The notes under the pieces were generated by a model that did not search any database, was not told the origin of the DNA, and worked only from the letters and a program-made list of their open reading frames with translations. The position numbers were made by a program, and so were the translations under genes. Shown here piece by piece: positions 11,088 to 23,239 of a DNA stretch of 64,000 bases. Source of the stretch: Rutstroemia sp. NJR-2017a BVV2 (lineage: Eukaryota; Ascomycota; Leotiomycetes; Helotiales; Rutstroemiaceae). Each line of letters starts with the position of its first letter. The first letter of the stretch is position 1. The stretch lies in the NCBI GenBank assembly GCA_002946415.1, contig NJPS01000075.1, positions 1 to 64,000 of the forward strand. Direction: 5' to 3'.

Positions 11088-12025
11088 ATGTCTCCCACCA
11101 TCGTCCTGATTTCCGGTGCTAGTAGGGGTTTGGGTAGGGGTCTCGCCTCTGTCTACCTGTCCAGACCCGACCACATCGTCATCGCAGCCACCCGCAATCC
11201 TAGCGACTCTTCATCCAAGTCCTTGGCTGATTTGCCCAAGGGCAAGGACACAAAGCTTATCGTCGTCAAGATCGATTCCAAAAGCGAGTCTGACGCAGCA
11301 GCTGCTGTCAAAGAAATCGAGGCGCAGGGCATCGACCATCTGGACATCGTTATCGCCAACGCTGGCATCGCTGCTGTATTTCCCACGGTTGCAGACCTCA
11401 AGATCTCCGATTTTGAGGAACATATAAAAGTCAATGTTTACGGTGTGGTTTTGCTGTACCAAGCTACTGTACCGTTACTACGAAAATCCGCCAATCCCAA
11501 GTGGGCGACTATGGGCTCTTCAGCAGGATGGTTAGAGGTGAGTGCACTATTTGTCTTATTGAATCAGTGACTGGCTGACTGACTCTGTTTGTAGTAAGTG
11601 AAATTCTTTGTTGTGTGATACTTTACCGTCGCAGATTGAATCGAATGTCTTCCGTGATGTACATAACTGACGAGTTCAGGAACCAACATCCCGTTCCCAA
11701 TGCAGTCTACGCACCTTCAAAGGCGGCTGTTCACTGGATAACCAAGCGCATCAACGCTGAAGAAGAGAAGATCGCTGCCTGGGTCCAGGAACCAGGGTAA
11801 AGTTTTGACCATATTCCCCATTGCCGCTACTTACGCTAACTTTCCATCCGAAGTTGGGTCCAGACAGAGGGTGGAAATTCGAGCGCTCAAGCCTTCGGCC
11901 TCCCAGAGGCTCCTGTTCTGCTTGATGATTCTATCAAAGGCATGATCAGTGTGCTTGATGCAGCTACTAAGGAGTCACACGGCGGCAAGATGTGGGGTTA
12001 CGATGGCAAGCAACAAGCTTGGTAG
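11088..12025 (+). CDS. Short-chain dehydrogenase/reductase, norsolorinic-acid-ketoreductase-like
   Basis: The protein starts MSPTIVLISGASRGLGRG, with the Rossmann GASRGLG cofactor motif, then IANAGIA, the catalytic Ser in MGSSAG and the YAPSK catalytic Tyr/Lys. The last exons are firm: 11680-11796 and 11854-12025, with a 57-nt intron. The first intron is not. A consensus GTGAGT donor at 11537 joined to any nearby acceptor breaks the frame or hits a stop. A weaker GTTAGA donor at 11531 joined to the acceptor ending at 11679 restores frame and gives 243 residues, with Tyr158 and Lys162. Fungal relatives reduce ketones in polyketide and terpenoid pathways using NADPH. A frameshift error or a recently damaged gene is the alternative. 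It converges on the acyltransferase gene downstream. Confidence 0.78.
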
Positions 12026-13016
12026 ATGCTTGCTAAGGGAGATTTGTAGCAGGAAAAAAGTGTAGCGGGAGATACGCACATTTTTTTCCAGGCACACATA
12101 CAATAAACATAAACAAAATTCCTATTATTGATACGATGTCACCGCCACTCTTACTCGAGGAACAAAATATCATTATAGAGTCTTTGTATTGCTTGCCAGC
12201 TGTTGTCGAATTGATCGCTACATACCGCGTTGCTTGTTACTTCTTTTACTGTCCTCACCGATCCATCTGTTACAGTCTTTCACGCAGCTGGTAGCTTCGT
12301 ACGGTACCTGCCTACGGTGATACCTCCCCGTCCTTTTTCTAATGTGACCTTATGCTACCTGGTGGCTCAGTATCACTCTGGATTTGTCATTGTCAATGTA
12401 TTAATGTGTTATAACTTGCAAGGATTTGTTAGTTGGTTGGTTGATTGGTTGGTTTGTTATTGAATTCTGAGGTGGTTGATGAGATTTGAGTATAGCTTGT
12501 TGAACTTTATTATGGACCCTACTCGCTCAAGACGATATGCAGCACAAAGCTTGGTGGGCTTACGGGGCTTGCGGGGCTTGCGGGGCTTGCTTTGAAATCG
12601 TCAAATTTCTTTCCACCCCGCTTGTATTCTATTACTATTACCATAACACCAGATCCTACCCCACTTACCCCGCCACCTTCATCTTCAATCGAAACTATCC
12701 TATCTAAGGCCCTCAAAATACAAGCCTTGCTCTGAAATTATAAAATAGTATACTACTTAGGTAACTCCATTCTGATTCAAGTTTCATGATATTTAAAGCT
12801 GTATTTAACACAGTTAGATTGAATTTGGATTTTCGATTCTTTCCAAGCTAGTGTCGCAAATTGTCGTACAGAGTACGCGCAAACAGAACGACAACCTCTC
12901 AAGGTCAACCCCAATGACCTAAAAAAATAGATACATAATTTTCTTTAAACACTTCAGGACGAAGCACCTAATCTATTCTACCTTTCATGGGTACTAATGT
13001 AAAATCCTACTATCTT
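12026..13016. other. Convergent intergenic region
   Basis: This stretch lies between the 3' ends of the SDR (plus) and the acyltransferase (minus) and should hold both 3' UTRs. An AATAAA at 12102-12107, 77 bp after the SDR stop, is a plausible polyadenylation signal. Short repeats of GGGGCTTGC occur near 12570-12590. No gene is seen. Confidence 0.5.
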
Positions 13017-14583
13017 TTATTTGAGAGCCTGCTCAACCTGAGCCCAGATCTTCGGTCTCAGAGTGGTAAACAACCAGTAATTGCCATCTGCATCTTTTCC
13101 TGTGATATAGAGGATTTTCATCAAAGAATTTCCCGGCGGCTCAATACAGTGGCAATGGAATAACGACGGCCTCCCTACCTGCTGCCCTCCCTTGTGAGAG
13201 CCCTCCCTTACTACTGCGGCCGAGAAGTCGAGGTCATACAGTCCAACTTTTGTCCCATTAGTGCAGACCATCATCTTCATGCCGGCATCGCCCAAAACAA
13301 AACGCTCCTTGCCCGTGGCATGTTTTAGGGCCATGAAAGCTTCAACCTGCTCACTCTTGCTTTGCATTACAAGAGATTGGCGGATAGCGTAAGCCAGCTC
13401 GCCGATGGACCTCGTGAGAATGTCACTTACCGTCGTAAAGACAGGTACCCACGCAAATGCGTTCCCGATGTACGCGCTGCCTGCAGGAAGAAGGCCCTTG
13501 GCTACTAATAGCGATCGTATCTCAAGCACATTTATCACGGCGACGGTTTGCCTTGAGGATGCTGATATGTACGGTATGAGAGTCTGCGTCCACCACGCTA
13601 ACAAAACATCTCCTTCGCTGACAAAGGGCGCTTTTCCGTCTTCTCTATCATGCGCAGCTAAGCTCTTCAGTGCATCAGCCCGAAGTGATTTGATGTAGGG
13701 AGCAGGTACGCAGATGAGCCTAAGTTCCTCTTCTGGCGACATGCAGTGCCATAACTTGTCCCAGACGAGCCGCAAGCCCAGCATAATCAGCTTTGGGAGA
13801 TCGAATAGCTTGTCGGCGTGAGTGTAGGGTACTTTCTGTTCATCACCTAGTGTCTCCATTGGGGCTTTCTCGATGCCTCCAAGTGGGAACAGCTCGGACT
13901 CCCGGCCTTGTAGAACGAGTTGCCAGCCCTTGAAGAATGTCGCTATGCCTACCAGATCTGTTACCAGATGGGAGATCTGCATCGTGACGAGAGTCGCGTC
14001 GGTGAAGGTGACGACATGCACACCTAACGCGGGACGATCGCTGTCAAGGTAGTCTTGGAGGACCCTGGGGTCTTCAGGCCGACGCATGAGCGCGAGAAAG
14101 TCAGCGGTGCCTTCCACGATTTGCGGCTTGTCTGTCTCTGCTATAGGAAGTCTTGATGCAAGGGAATGCTCGGCGATACTAATCGCGTACGGTTCGTGGT
14201 AGAATGTAGCCGAGGGACGCTTTGTGTCAAATGAGGAGGGAATATGGAGATCAATGGTTCCCTTGGCCTGCAAGCCGTCAACTTCAATTTCCTTTCAACG
14301 AAGTCGTAAGAAGAGTGTTTACGTTAAGCCTCAGACGACCCCCCAACTTGTTCCAGCCCGGTCGATCCAGGAGTAGGTAGAGGCTCTGTTCGAGCTTCTC
14401 AACGTTGAGTGCATCGTCGAATCTGAAAAAAAGATTCATTAAGTTACCACGATGCTGCGCAGTGTCGTCTTCGTCATGAATTGGAATAATGCTGTCTGTA
14501 GCGATTCTGGGAGGGCTCGGAGGCTGCCGGCCACCGAAGAGGCTCGAAATTATCGACATGATTGTGTCAAACGTCCAAGTCAA
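13017..14583 (-). CDS. BAHD-type acyltransferase
   Basis: Two exons, 14583-14323 and 14267-13017, are joined by a 55-nt GT-AG intron and give 503 residues, the normal BAHD length. The catalytic HxxxD motif is SHLVTDL (His187, Asp191). The usual GGRLRL element lies at the exon junction. The second hallmark DFGWG appears only as a weak DLDFS near residues 415-420, as is common in fungal members. Such enzymes are soluble and move an acyl group from CoA to an alcohol or amine, for example the trichothecene acetyltransferases. In this cluster it probably acylates a hydroxyl group made by one of the P450s. Its start is divergent from the FAD oxidase 1.7 kb away. Confidence 0.83.
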
Positions 14584-16264
14584 GTGGTAGGGCTATACGC
14601 GTGCAAGGCGTCCTTCGTATTTACAGATATACATAAAAATAGACTGTGATAGTGATCTAAACTGTGGCAATAGCCTCGACTTTTTGGCATTCCGATCACA
14701 CGATCTTCTGTTAGTCATAGATCTGCATTTAAAATAAGCTGATCCGGACCTTCAAGGTAAGCTACTTGCCACAGTTTCATATTTATGAGACGGCTCACAA
14801 ACCTAGCTTTTATTACCATTATGACTTGGCAGGAATCACACGGCGTGGCTATAAGCGATCGACTTACACACCCCATGCAAAATAAGCATTCATTTGCTCT
14901 AGGCAACGCTCAAAGGCTCCGGACTCGTAAGCAGATATGTTTTGTTCATAGAAGACCTTGTTTATAGAGTAAGATTTCCTATTGGATGAGTTTCAATAAA
15001 TCCAGTCAAGTTACAGGTCAAGAGGTTTACATTCGTTTTTTACTCCCTACCAAGTCTATTCTTTCATATACTTGGCCTCGAAGATAAATAATTGTGGTCC
15101 TTGTCGCTTTGCTTTCTAGTGGTTTTCGATGATTTAGCCAATCAAATAAGCTATGAAACCCGTTGCTTTGACTTTTTCATCCAAATCAATAATAATGTAA
15201 AGCAGTAATTGAAGCGAGTACATAATATACCAAGTATTCCATAAAATAAAGCAGCATTAGACCTATTTTTACAGGGACTACAATTGTTTATCCTTAAGGC
15301 CAAGTATATATTCCCTGATTACAAGCATCTGTGCTTCTAGAACGTATATTTGCTTTTAACTAGGATATAGTATGTATGCTTATTCTGCATACTTATTCTG
15401 CATGCTTATTCTGCATGCTTATTCTGCATGCTTACTCTATATATCATATTTGTTTGGAACGCTTGAATTAGGAATGTTCTAGCAGGGAGGTTTCTGGTCA
15501 ACTATCTCCATTTGAAAATTACTCCTCGAATACCTTACCACCTTTTAGTACATTATCAACATGACTTTATATAACGATTCTGACAGTACTATTATATTAA
15601 TATACTATCACGACCACTTTGAGATAGCTGAAAAGAGCCTAGGAACAATGCTACAATACCCCAAGTATCTTTATATGCTCAGAGTAATAGTTAGTACTAT
15701 ACAGTACTTTAAAACACTTAACCATCTGTACAATATAACTATATGGAGGTAAATTAAAGCAATTAAGTGGTGGTGGTGTATGGGGTATAGTAAGCTAGAA
15801 TGCCTTACTAGCTTATCGTCGACCCCCACGTGTTTCGTTTATTCCGCATTCTTACCCTAGCGTATTGTCAATTCAGCCTCCAACGGTTTATTCTGTATGC
15901 TTACCTCGCTTTCGGATATCTCGGTTCTGGGGTTCTTCATTGGTAAGACCCCAAGTGGAAAAATACGATAGCAGGCTTACTCTAGCAATATGATGTCTTC
16001 GGCTCCGAATACTCTCCCAAACTTTCACGCGTACAGAAGTGGGAAAAAAGGAATAGTCGTGGGGCGTAGCTGTTTGCTTCTTCTAAGCCGCCGTACTTTG
16101 TAGCTGAAAGATGAGAGTATTAGCCATGGGGCGGGAATCCTTTGATGAAATCCTTCGAGAAAAGGAGGTTCATGCCATGTATAAGTGTTTGGGAGATCCT
16201 CTGCAATTTTTCTGCTGCTTATTTTCGTACCATCTCATGCAATTACATGCAAACTAATACAATC
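14584..16264. promoter_or_regulatory. Divergent intergenic region between acyltransferase and FAD oxidase
   Basis: This 1.68-kb region contains both promoters and no recognisable gene. It becomes AT-rich in 15000-15800 and contains a 13-bp minisatellite (15378-15442). A few related TTATTCYGCAT pieces recur singly near 15840-15900. The open frames 14785-14967 and 15561-15752 show no family features. Confidence 0.5.
15378..15442. repeat. 13-bp minisatellite, unit GCTTATTCTGCAT
   Basis: Four near-perfect tandem units (15378-15390, 15391-15403, 15404-15416, 15417-15429) are followed by one degenerate unit to 15442. The array lies between two divergent cluster genes. Confidence 0.85.
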
Positions 16265-18069
16265 ATGTTTTCCTGCATTAAGGTCGCAGCAGCTGCAGCT
16301 ACCTTGTCTTTCCTACCCACCATATCAGCACTCCCCCACCAAAACAACACACGATCTGCATGTCACTACCTGCCGGGTGATACTGCATGGCCAAGTGCTG
16401 CACAATGGAAAACCCTCAATCACACCGTTGGAGGCAAACTTATTCGTGGAGTGCCCTTGGGCCAGCCATGCTTTGCTCCCCATCTCGACCCTGCTGCATG
16501 CGCTAATGTTCAAGCCCATTGGACCAATGGAGACATTTTGTAAGTGAACACCAAAGCCAGATACCTAGTTTTATTGGCCTGAGATAGTTGCTGAATCTCC
16601 CTTGCAGCTTAAGCGACCCTGTGAATATTATGTCTCCACTTTTCCTTAACGACTCTTGCAATCCATTCGATTCTGTTAACAGTACCTGTGTTCTGGGTGA
16701 CATGGCTTCATATGCTATCAATGTCACCGGCGCTGAATCAGTGGCTGCTGGGATTAACTTTGCCCGGACAAACAATATCAGGTTGACAATCAAGAACACC
16801 GGTCATGATTATCTGGGACGATCAGCAGGCGAGGGCTCTTTAGGGCTTTGGATGCATAATCTAAAAGACATAAGCTTTCACAACTACAGCAGCCCTAATT
16901 ATAAAGGTCCGGCCGTGAAAATTGGTGCCGGCGTTGAGTTTGCGGAGCTATACGAAACTGCTGCCGCTAATGGCTTCATGGTGGTTGGCGGCGGATGTCC
17001 TACCGTTGGTGCAGCGGGAGGTTATCCACAGGGAGGCGGCCACGGCCCGTTGGGTGCCTCCTTCGGACTCGGTTCTGATAACGTACTAGAATTCGAGGTT
17101 GTTACTGCCGACGGAGTACATCGCATCGCATCCCCCACGAAGAACGCCGACCTCTACTGGGGATTAGCAGGCGGTGGTGCAGGCAACTTGGCTGTAGCTG
17201 TCTCAATCACCGTGAAAGGACACAAGAATACACCAACCGTCGGATCAACTTTCACATTCGTAAATAACGATGACGATACATACTGGGCTGCTGTATCGGC
17301 GTGGATAAAGCATCTACTCGTACTAGATCGGATCCCAAACTTTAGTACCTACTGGTCTCTCACAAGTGATTCTGCTTCCCTCCTTTTGGCAACAGTACCC
17401 AATTCAACGGTCGCTGAGGTATCAGCTGCGATGGCGCCACTCTACGAAGAGTTCGCAGCGCTCAACGTAACCCTGCTCGCCAACAAAACAGCACTCGAAC
17501 CGAACTTCTGGACCACATACGATGTCTTCAATGGCAATGAACACTTTGACACGAACGTATCCCTTGGAGGACGACTTGTGTCACGGGACGTGGTGGCCAA
17601 CTCGCTACCAGCATTGGTCGATACCTTCCGAACCATTGTGAATGACGAGCGTGGAGGCGCACTCAGACTCATCAGTATCATTGCCAACAATGTGACGCAC
17701 GCACGTGTAGGCAACAGGCCAGAATCTAATTCTGTCCTCTCAGCATGGAGAGAGTCCTTATTTCATATGACTTTCGGCATTGGACACCTCGTGACCGATA
17801 CGCCCGAGGTGTTGGCCCAGAGCGAGGCCGTCCTCGATGAGTGGAACATCCTTATGCGCAACGTGACTCCGGGTGGAGGAACTTACATGAATGAAGGGAC
17901 TTATACCAATCCGTTCTGGAAAGAGGATTACTTTGGCTCACAGTACGATCGTCTTCTCGATCTCAAACATAAGTGGGACCCCAACTTTGTCTTCTGGAGC
18001 AACGTAGCTGTAGGCAGTGACGAGAAGGTTTTGGTCAATGGAAGATTGTGCTCCACAAAGAGCTACTAG
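16265..18069 (+). CDS. Secreted FAD-linked oxidase of the berberine-bridge-enzyme type
   Basis: Exons 16265-16539 and 16608-18069 with a 68-nt intron give 578 residues. The start is the ATG directly before a signal peptide (about residues 1-22, MFSCIKVAAAAATLSFLP); upstream in-frame ATGs would bury that signal. The FAD-binding PCMH domain shows NTGHDYLGRS with the 8-alpha-linked His158 and VVGGGCPTVG with Cys222, the pair that allows bicovalent FAD. Several N-glycosylation sites fit a secretory-pathway enzyme. Known relatives carry out two-electron oxidations and oxidative cyclisations, for example Sol5 of the solanapyrone pathway. Here it lies between the acyltransferase and the second P450, and a late oxidation step is the likeliest role. 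The C-terminal BBE segment is complete. Confidence 0.87.
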
Positions 18070-18992
18070 ATCTTAGGTGATAATAGATCTTCGGAGGTAT
18101 TGTTATTTCGATTCTCTTGTTGCTATTGGTCTATGCGTGCTTCAATATTATGTGGATTGGGATAGATTGATTTTGGCAACATAATTTCATGTGGTATATT
18201 GGACAGGAAAGGGCAGGGAAGGGGGTTATAGACGGTGATGTTCAGAGCACAGCTGTATCAATATATGCTTATTTTTCCATTCATTTTTTCAAAGTAGAGA
18301 TTTTCATTTATAGATATCGATAGTTATCCTAGATTTAGATTTTAACAAAAACTATTAACCAGCTATTCTCTGAACCAACAGATGTATAACCCATCCAGGG
18401 TCGAAATCGGTGGCTGAAACAGCTCTTCTGCTTTGAAACGCCTTCTAACTACACGCTTTACCCATTACATTCTAAGGCAATCAATACCTAAACACGCACT
18501 TCTGACATAAAATTATATTTTGCGGCTGCTTTTATGATTTCGAATTTCTTCTCTCAGAATTATCTGATCTAATCTACAGAGTAACAATATACCCATAACA
18601 AATGTTTTGAATTATCTGCTCAGCTACTTGTCTAAAATAACCCAATGATAAACAGATGCACTAAATTCTCTACCTAGCTTGCTAATATGAGATAATTAAC
18701 TGTATATAGCATAGTTATTGTTCCTTGTTAGAGTAAGCTCCGAATCAAGAAATTTCCTATCACCCCTAGTGACTTCAAGCGGCTTATGTTGACCCGTTAA
18801 AGCACAACCGGCAAGCGTGCTTACAGATTCCACAAAAAGCCTCCTGCTGCTTACGCTGACTGGGAGCCACGGAAATCTGAGTGTTGTTAATTCAACATAT
18901 TAATGAACCCACCAGCACCGGCGATTTATGTAAAAGACAGCGTTTCTTGAAGTGAAATGAGGAATTGATGTTTTCAAGCATTTATCCCACAA
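18070..18992. other. Intergenic region between two plus-strand genes
   Basis: This 923-bp stretch holds the 3' UTR of the FAD oxidase and the promoter of the next P450. It is moderately AT-rich. I see no gene, repeat or RNA in it. Confidence 0.5.
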
Positions 18993-21032
18993 ATGTCTTC
19001 CAAATTCATTTCCGTTTTCCCTGAGTTTTCAAAAGCCACAGAAAATATTTCTCGAGATGATCTCGAAAATTGGGGGTGGACAGGTCTTTACCTTCTAGGC
19101 ACTTACTTGCTTGCTCGCGCCATCTGGCTCACCATCTCCCGATGTAAACATTGCACTTCCATGTGTTTATCGTGAAGGAACTATCATGCTGATTTAGCTG
19201 CTCTTTGCAGTGGTTTTCTCCCCTCTTGCGAGCATCCCTGGACCCAGGTTAGCGGGTGAGGCGGCAGATCCATTCAGTAATTTGATGAAAAGGTCTCTAA
19301 AACTCCATTTTTTTTTAGCTTTGACATATTGGTACGAAATTTACTACGACGTCTGGTTGGGCGGCAAGTATTTCCTCAAAATTGATGAAATGCACAAGAA
19401 ATATGGTATGTCTCCCCGGTCTTCGTTGATTGATACTAACATAGGCCATCAAGGACCCGTTATACGTACCAACCCAGACGAGGTTCATTTCAACGATGCC
19501 GATTTCGCCGACACTCTATACCCCAACTTAGGAAGGAAGACGAACAAACCCGCGCTAGTTGCCAAGAGAACTGGAAGTAAGAAAAGCTAGTCTTGCAGGT
19601 GTATCAAGCGCTGACGAACTTTCCTTTTTAGCGCCCAACTCGGTCGTAGCAACTATGGAGCACGATATCCACCGCCAGCGCCGCAACGCAATCAACTCAT
19701 TCTTCTCGACCGCCAGTATCCGCCGGCTGGAGCCCATCGTCAAAAAGGCTATGACTAAAATGCTTTCGCGACTAGAGCAGTCGGGCAAGAACGGCGAGGT
19801 TGTGACAATGCACCATGTGTTCAAAGCACTGACTAGCGACGTGATTAATATATACGCGTTTGATGCTTCATTTGATTTCCTGGGCCAGCCGAGCTATGGA
19901 CGCGGATACTTTGATGCAACCGATCTGTTCTTCTCTCTCAACCACGTCTTCTGTTACTTCCCTTTCGTTGCTTTTTTGGTCCAGTCATTGCCGCCATGGC
20001 TCGTCAGCTTTTTTATGCCCACTCTGCAGGAGCTTTTCGAGAAGAAGGATGTATGTCTAGTAATAAGTTGAACAAAATAAAGGACATCAAAAACTAATGC
20101 TGACATTGTAAAATAGTGGTGGATCGAGCGAGTCCGCGAGATCAGGAACTCGCCTAATCCAGAACGAGTCAAGACGACTATTTTCGAAGGCATAATAAAT
20201 AGCAGTCTTCCAGATGAGGAGAAGACCGACGCAAGATTAGCCAGTGAAGCACAGCTGGTCGTGTTTGCTGGCGAGGGAACGACTGGTGGGATACCCATGA
20301 CAACCGCATTCGCACTGAAGGGTCGAGACTAATGTTTGAGACTGTAGCGTTTACCCTTACTGCAGCGCTTTACGAACTCCTTGCCAATCCTCCAGTCCTA
20401 AAGAAGCTTAAGGAGGAGCTCGCAGGTGCGGTAGCTAATCCAAAGGAGATTCCTTCATTCTCAGAGCTCGATGGTCTTCCCTACTTCAACTCTGTGGTCA
20501 CCGAAGTGATTCGGCTCCACCCCGGTGTAATGAATAGACAGTATCGCACGTCCCCTGAAGTCCCAATTCTGTACGAGGACAAGATTCGTAGCGTTAAGTA
20601 CGTGATCCCTGCCAATACCGTCTACAGCATGTCACCGCTTGCCATCCATATGAACCCGGACGTGTTCGAGGATCCTTACAAATTCGAACCCCAAAGATGG
20701 ATTGATAACCCAAAGCTTGCTCGAGCATTTATGGGTTTTTCGAAGGGGACGAGGGGTTGCGTGGGGTAAGATTCTTTCCGATATCCTGCTTTTGACCTAT
20801 CCTGCACAAGCTAACTGCTGGCTCGGTGCCTAGTATGAATCTTGCTCGTCGTGAAATGTCGGTTGTGCTGGCATCCCTGTTTCTCAAATATGAAGTATAC
20901 CAAGGCCAGAAAGGACCGACGCTTGAGTTATATGATACACAACGCGCGAGGGATATTGATGCAAATAGTGATTATATTATTCCTGTACCCGCCAAAGGAA
21001 GCCAAGGATTACGTGTTAAGATTAGAAATTAG
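18993..21032 (+). CDS. Cytochrome P450 monooxygenase, second trichodiene-oxygenase-like member
   Basis: Eight exons: 18993-19143, 19211-19255, 19319-19405, 19445-19576, 19632-20050, 20117-20285, 20348-20765 and 20834-21032. They total 1620 nt, or 539 residues. One intron (19406-19444) is only 39 nt but has a perfect TACTAAC branch site, and the total frame requires its removal. The protein has an N-terminal membrane helix, the hinge ASIPGPRLA, an I-helix FAGEGTT, the K-helix EVIR, FEPQRW and a canonical heme loop FSKGTRGCVG. It shares the GPVIRTNPDEVHF pattern with the P450 at 8461-10325 and belongs to the same broad family, but it is clearly diverged and not a recent duplicate. It likely oxidises a terpenoid or polyketide intermediate at the endoplasmic reticulum. 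Confidence 0.88.
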
Positions 21033-21354
21033 TTTGTAGAGGAGGTAAAGAAGTTCTGGAAACTGAATACTAAGAGAAGATCTAAATCAATATAATCTTC
21101 CATCTACAACTATATGAAAACTTATGCTTCAGCAAGACTTTAGTATATTTATACAACGATATAGGTCTAAGTGAAGATCAGATTATCTTCATTCTGTTAT
21201 TTTGACTGACTCAAACTTCTTACAATAGTAGAGTTTTTATAGTTCTTTGTAAACCTTATAATAGTATAAGCTAGTAATATTTATTAGATTGTAGCTATCT
21301 TGCTTAATATACTCTATCATTTATCTAATATTGCAATAATATATAAATCCTTAT
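21033..21354. other. AT-rich flank of LTR element
   Basis: This 322-bp stretch holds the 3' UTR of the P450 and AT-rich sequence leading to the target site duplication CTTAT at 21350-21354. No gene is seen. Confidence 0.5.
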
Positions 21355-21537
21355 TGTGACGAACCCTTATAGTGTACGCAGCACGGCCTGGGAGAAGCAC
21401 ATTGTACAGGGTAAATTCGACCTTAGAATATCAAACTACAGAACTAACTACAGGCAGGAGAAGCAGGCTCTTATATAGACCAGCAGTATGCACGCTTGCG
21501 GACTGGCTACGGGTACGATCAGGTAAGGATCGTCACA
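21355..21537 (-). repeat. 3' LTR of the gag-only element
   Basis: This 183-bp repeat differs from its partner at 23057-23239 by about twelve bases, all transitions and no indels. It keeps more of the unmutated G and C bases. Confidence 0.88.
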
Positions 21538-21856
21538 CTACCCCCCCCTTTAATAGAGCTCGTCCTCGAGTAACAAAAGAATAGCTTAAGGCCGACTAAA
21601 AGAAATAAAAGAAAACCACCTAATCCTCCTCTACTGCTTCAAGTATATTGACATCCATCGGGTCTCCGGGTAGGTTAGCTGAGGAGGTACGACGGAAATG
21701 GCCAGAAGGGTACTATTGGTATATAGTCAGGGGTGGATATACGATAGCAGGCTAGGAAGTAAAGGGAAAAGCGGACGAAGGGCTGACTATTCGCTGAACA
21801 TATGCAATATAGTCAGTTAGGGTTGTAGGTTCCGAACCTCTTTCGGTTAACCACTC

Positions 21857-22363
21857 TTATATCGCTTTGGGTAGTCCCTTGCAGAAAGCCTCGATCTTCG
21901 CATCTTCTGGGTAATAGTCTATATAAGCCTCGCTGACTAAGCGCTTGTACTTAGCAATGTAGATGCTTAGCAAGTCTGATCCTTGAGTAAGACGGTTCAG
22001 ACGATCCTTTGCCTCACGAATCTTATACAGGTTTGCGTAGATACAAGAAAGGGAAATCAAGATCGTATAATAGTCTAGCTTATCTGCTTCAAGCTAGGGA
22101 AGTACAATAGACTAGATATTGGACTCAAGGTTCAAAAAGACATAGTTGAACTGAGCAACTGAATTACCAATAGCTGGGCCGTCGACTACTAGCTTAGCCT
22201 TAATAGAAGCAAGCCAGGTATCGTACTTGCAGGTATCGCCAGCGAACTTATCAGGATGCGGCAGCGAAGGCTTTGGTCGAGAAGAAGTAGGAATAACAGG
22301 TAGTGGAATAGCAGCCGAAACAGTAGCAAATTGCTTATGTAGGAAGGTGATCTCGCCGTGCAT
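21857..22363 (-). pseudogene. Gag-like protein of the LTR element (broken)
   Basis: The minus-strand frame from 22363 reads a Ty3/Gypsy-type gag start (PHPDKFAGDTCKYDTWLASI), then stops at 22112. It resumes with typical gag helices (AKDRLNRLTQGSDLLSIYI) at 22060-21857. At least two in-frame stops lie between the parts. No zinc knuckle is seen. Confidence 0.65.
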
Positions 22364-23056
22364 ATAGTATATAATCTCTTGTTAAACTCGGCTTTAAAGA
22401 ATGGTATCAGGCCTGTAAGTACAGTACTGATAAGAGGTTTTTTTCGGACAAATTAGGTCGCTTCGTCCGGGATCGAAAAGGGGTAAGTAGGGAGATTTCG
22501 GGATGATCTCAACCCAAGTGGGGGTAAATCGGGACAATCTCAAGAAAAAGAGGGGTAAGAGGTAATCCATTTGTATTATATGAATCGAGAGCCAGGAAGG
22601 AGGAATCGAGAATAGGAGATAATCTATTTGTTTGTATAGATCAAGAAAAAATGGGATAAGTTCGAACCGAACGGAAATCGAAGCATTATGCGATGCAATA
22701 TAGAGAGTGAATACTAATGCTCTATTGCCGGCCCGCAGGAACAGCTTAAAGGCTACAACTAACTGTAATCATATTCTTGGTCAAGTAGATCCTACTTGGG
22801 GAGACTGAGGATAAGTCCTAACATACCATATAGGCTACGCCTTTCCGTTACCGCCTCTCCAGAGGGAACACACCAGTTCCGAGCTTTTGGATCCTGAGTT
22901 GTAATCAGGAGTCGGGGGCTTTCGCTCTCAATAGGAGTTACAGAGGGATGATTACCTCTAGGTACAGCTCGCACGCAGATACCTCTCCGAGTAAGTATTT
23001 AATACCTCTTCAGGCGAAAAGAGATACCATATACAAGTACAGGGAGTTTGATATAA

Positions 23057-23239
23057 TATAACGAACCCTCATAATATACGCAGCACGGCCTGGGAGAAGC
23101 ACATTATATAGGGTAAATTCGACCTTAGAATATCAAACTACAGAACTAACTACAGATAGGAGAAGCAGGCTCTTATATAGACCAACAGTATACACGCTTG
23201 CGGACTGGCTACGGGTGCGATCAGGTAAGGATCGTCACA
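23057..23239 (-). repeat. 5' LTR of the gag-only element
   Basis: This is the partner of 21355-21537 and the same length. Nearly all differences are G-to-A or C-to-T changes in this copy, which also destroy its terminal TG, as expected from RIP-type mutation. Confidence 0.88.

Larger units (their letters stand above)
21355..23239 (-). mobile_element. Non-autonomous gag-only LTR retrotransposon
   Basis: Two 183-bp LTRs (21355-21537 and 23057-23239) enclose 1.5 kb. The 5-bp target site duplication CTTAT is perfect (21350-21354 and 23240-23244). The LTR ends are TGTGACGA...TCGTCACA; in the right-hand copy the start has mutated to TATAACGA. The element reads on the minus strand: a purine tract (reverse complement of 21538-21551, AAAGGGGGGGGTAG) abuts the 3' LTR, and gag-like sequence lies at 22363-21857. 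There is no protease, reverse transcriptase, RNase H or integrase, and the interior is too short for them, so it would need an autonomous partner (a TR-GAG-like design). Confidence 0.88.
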
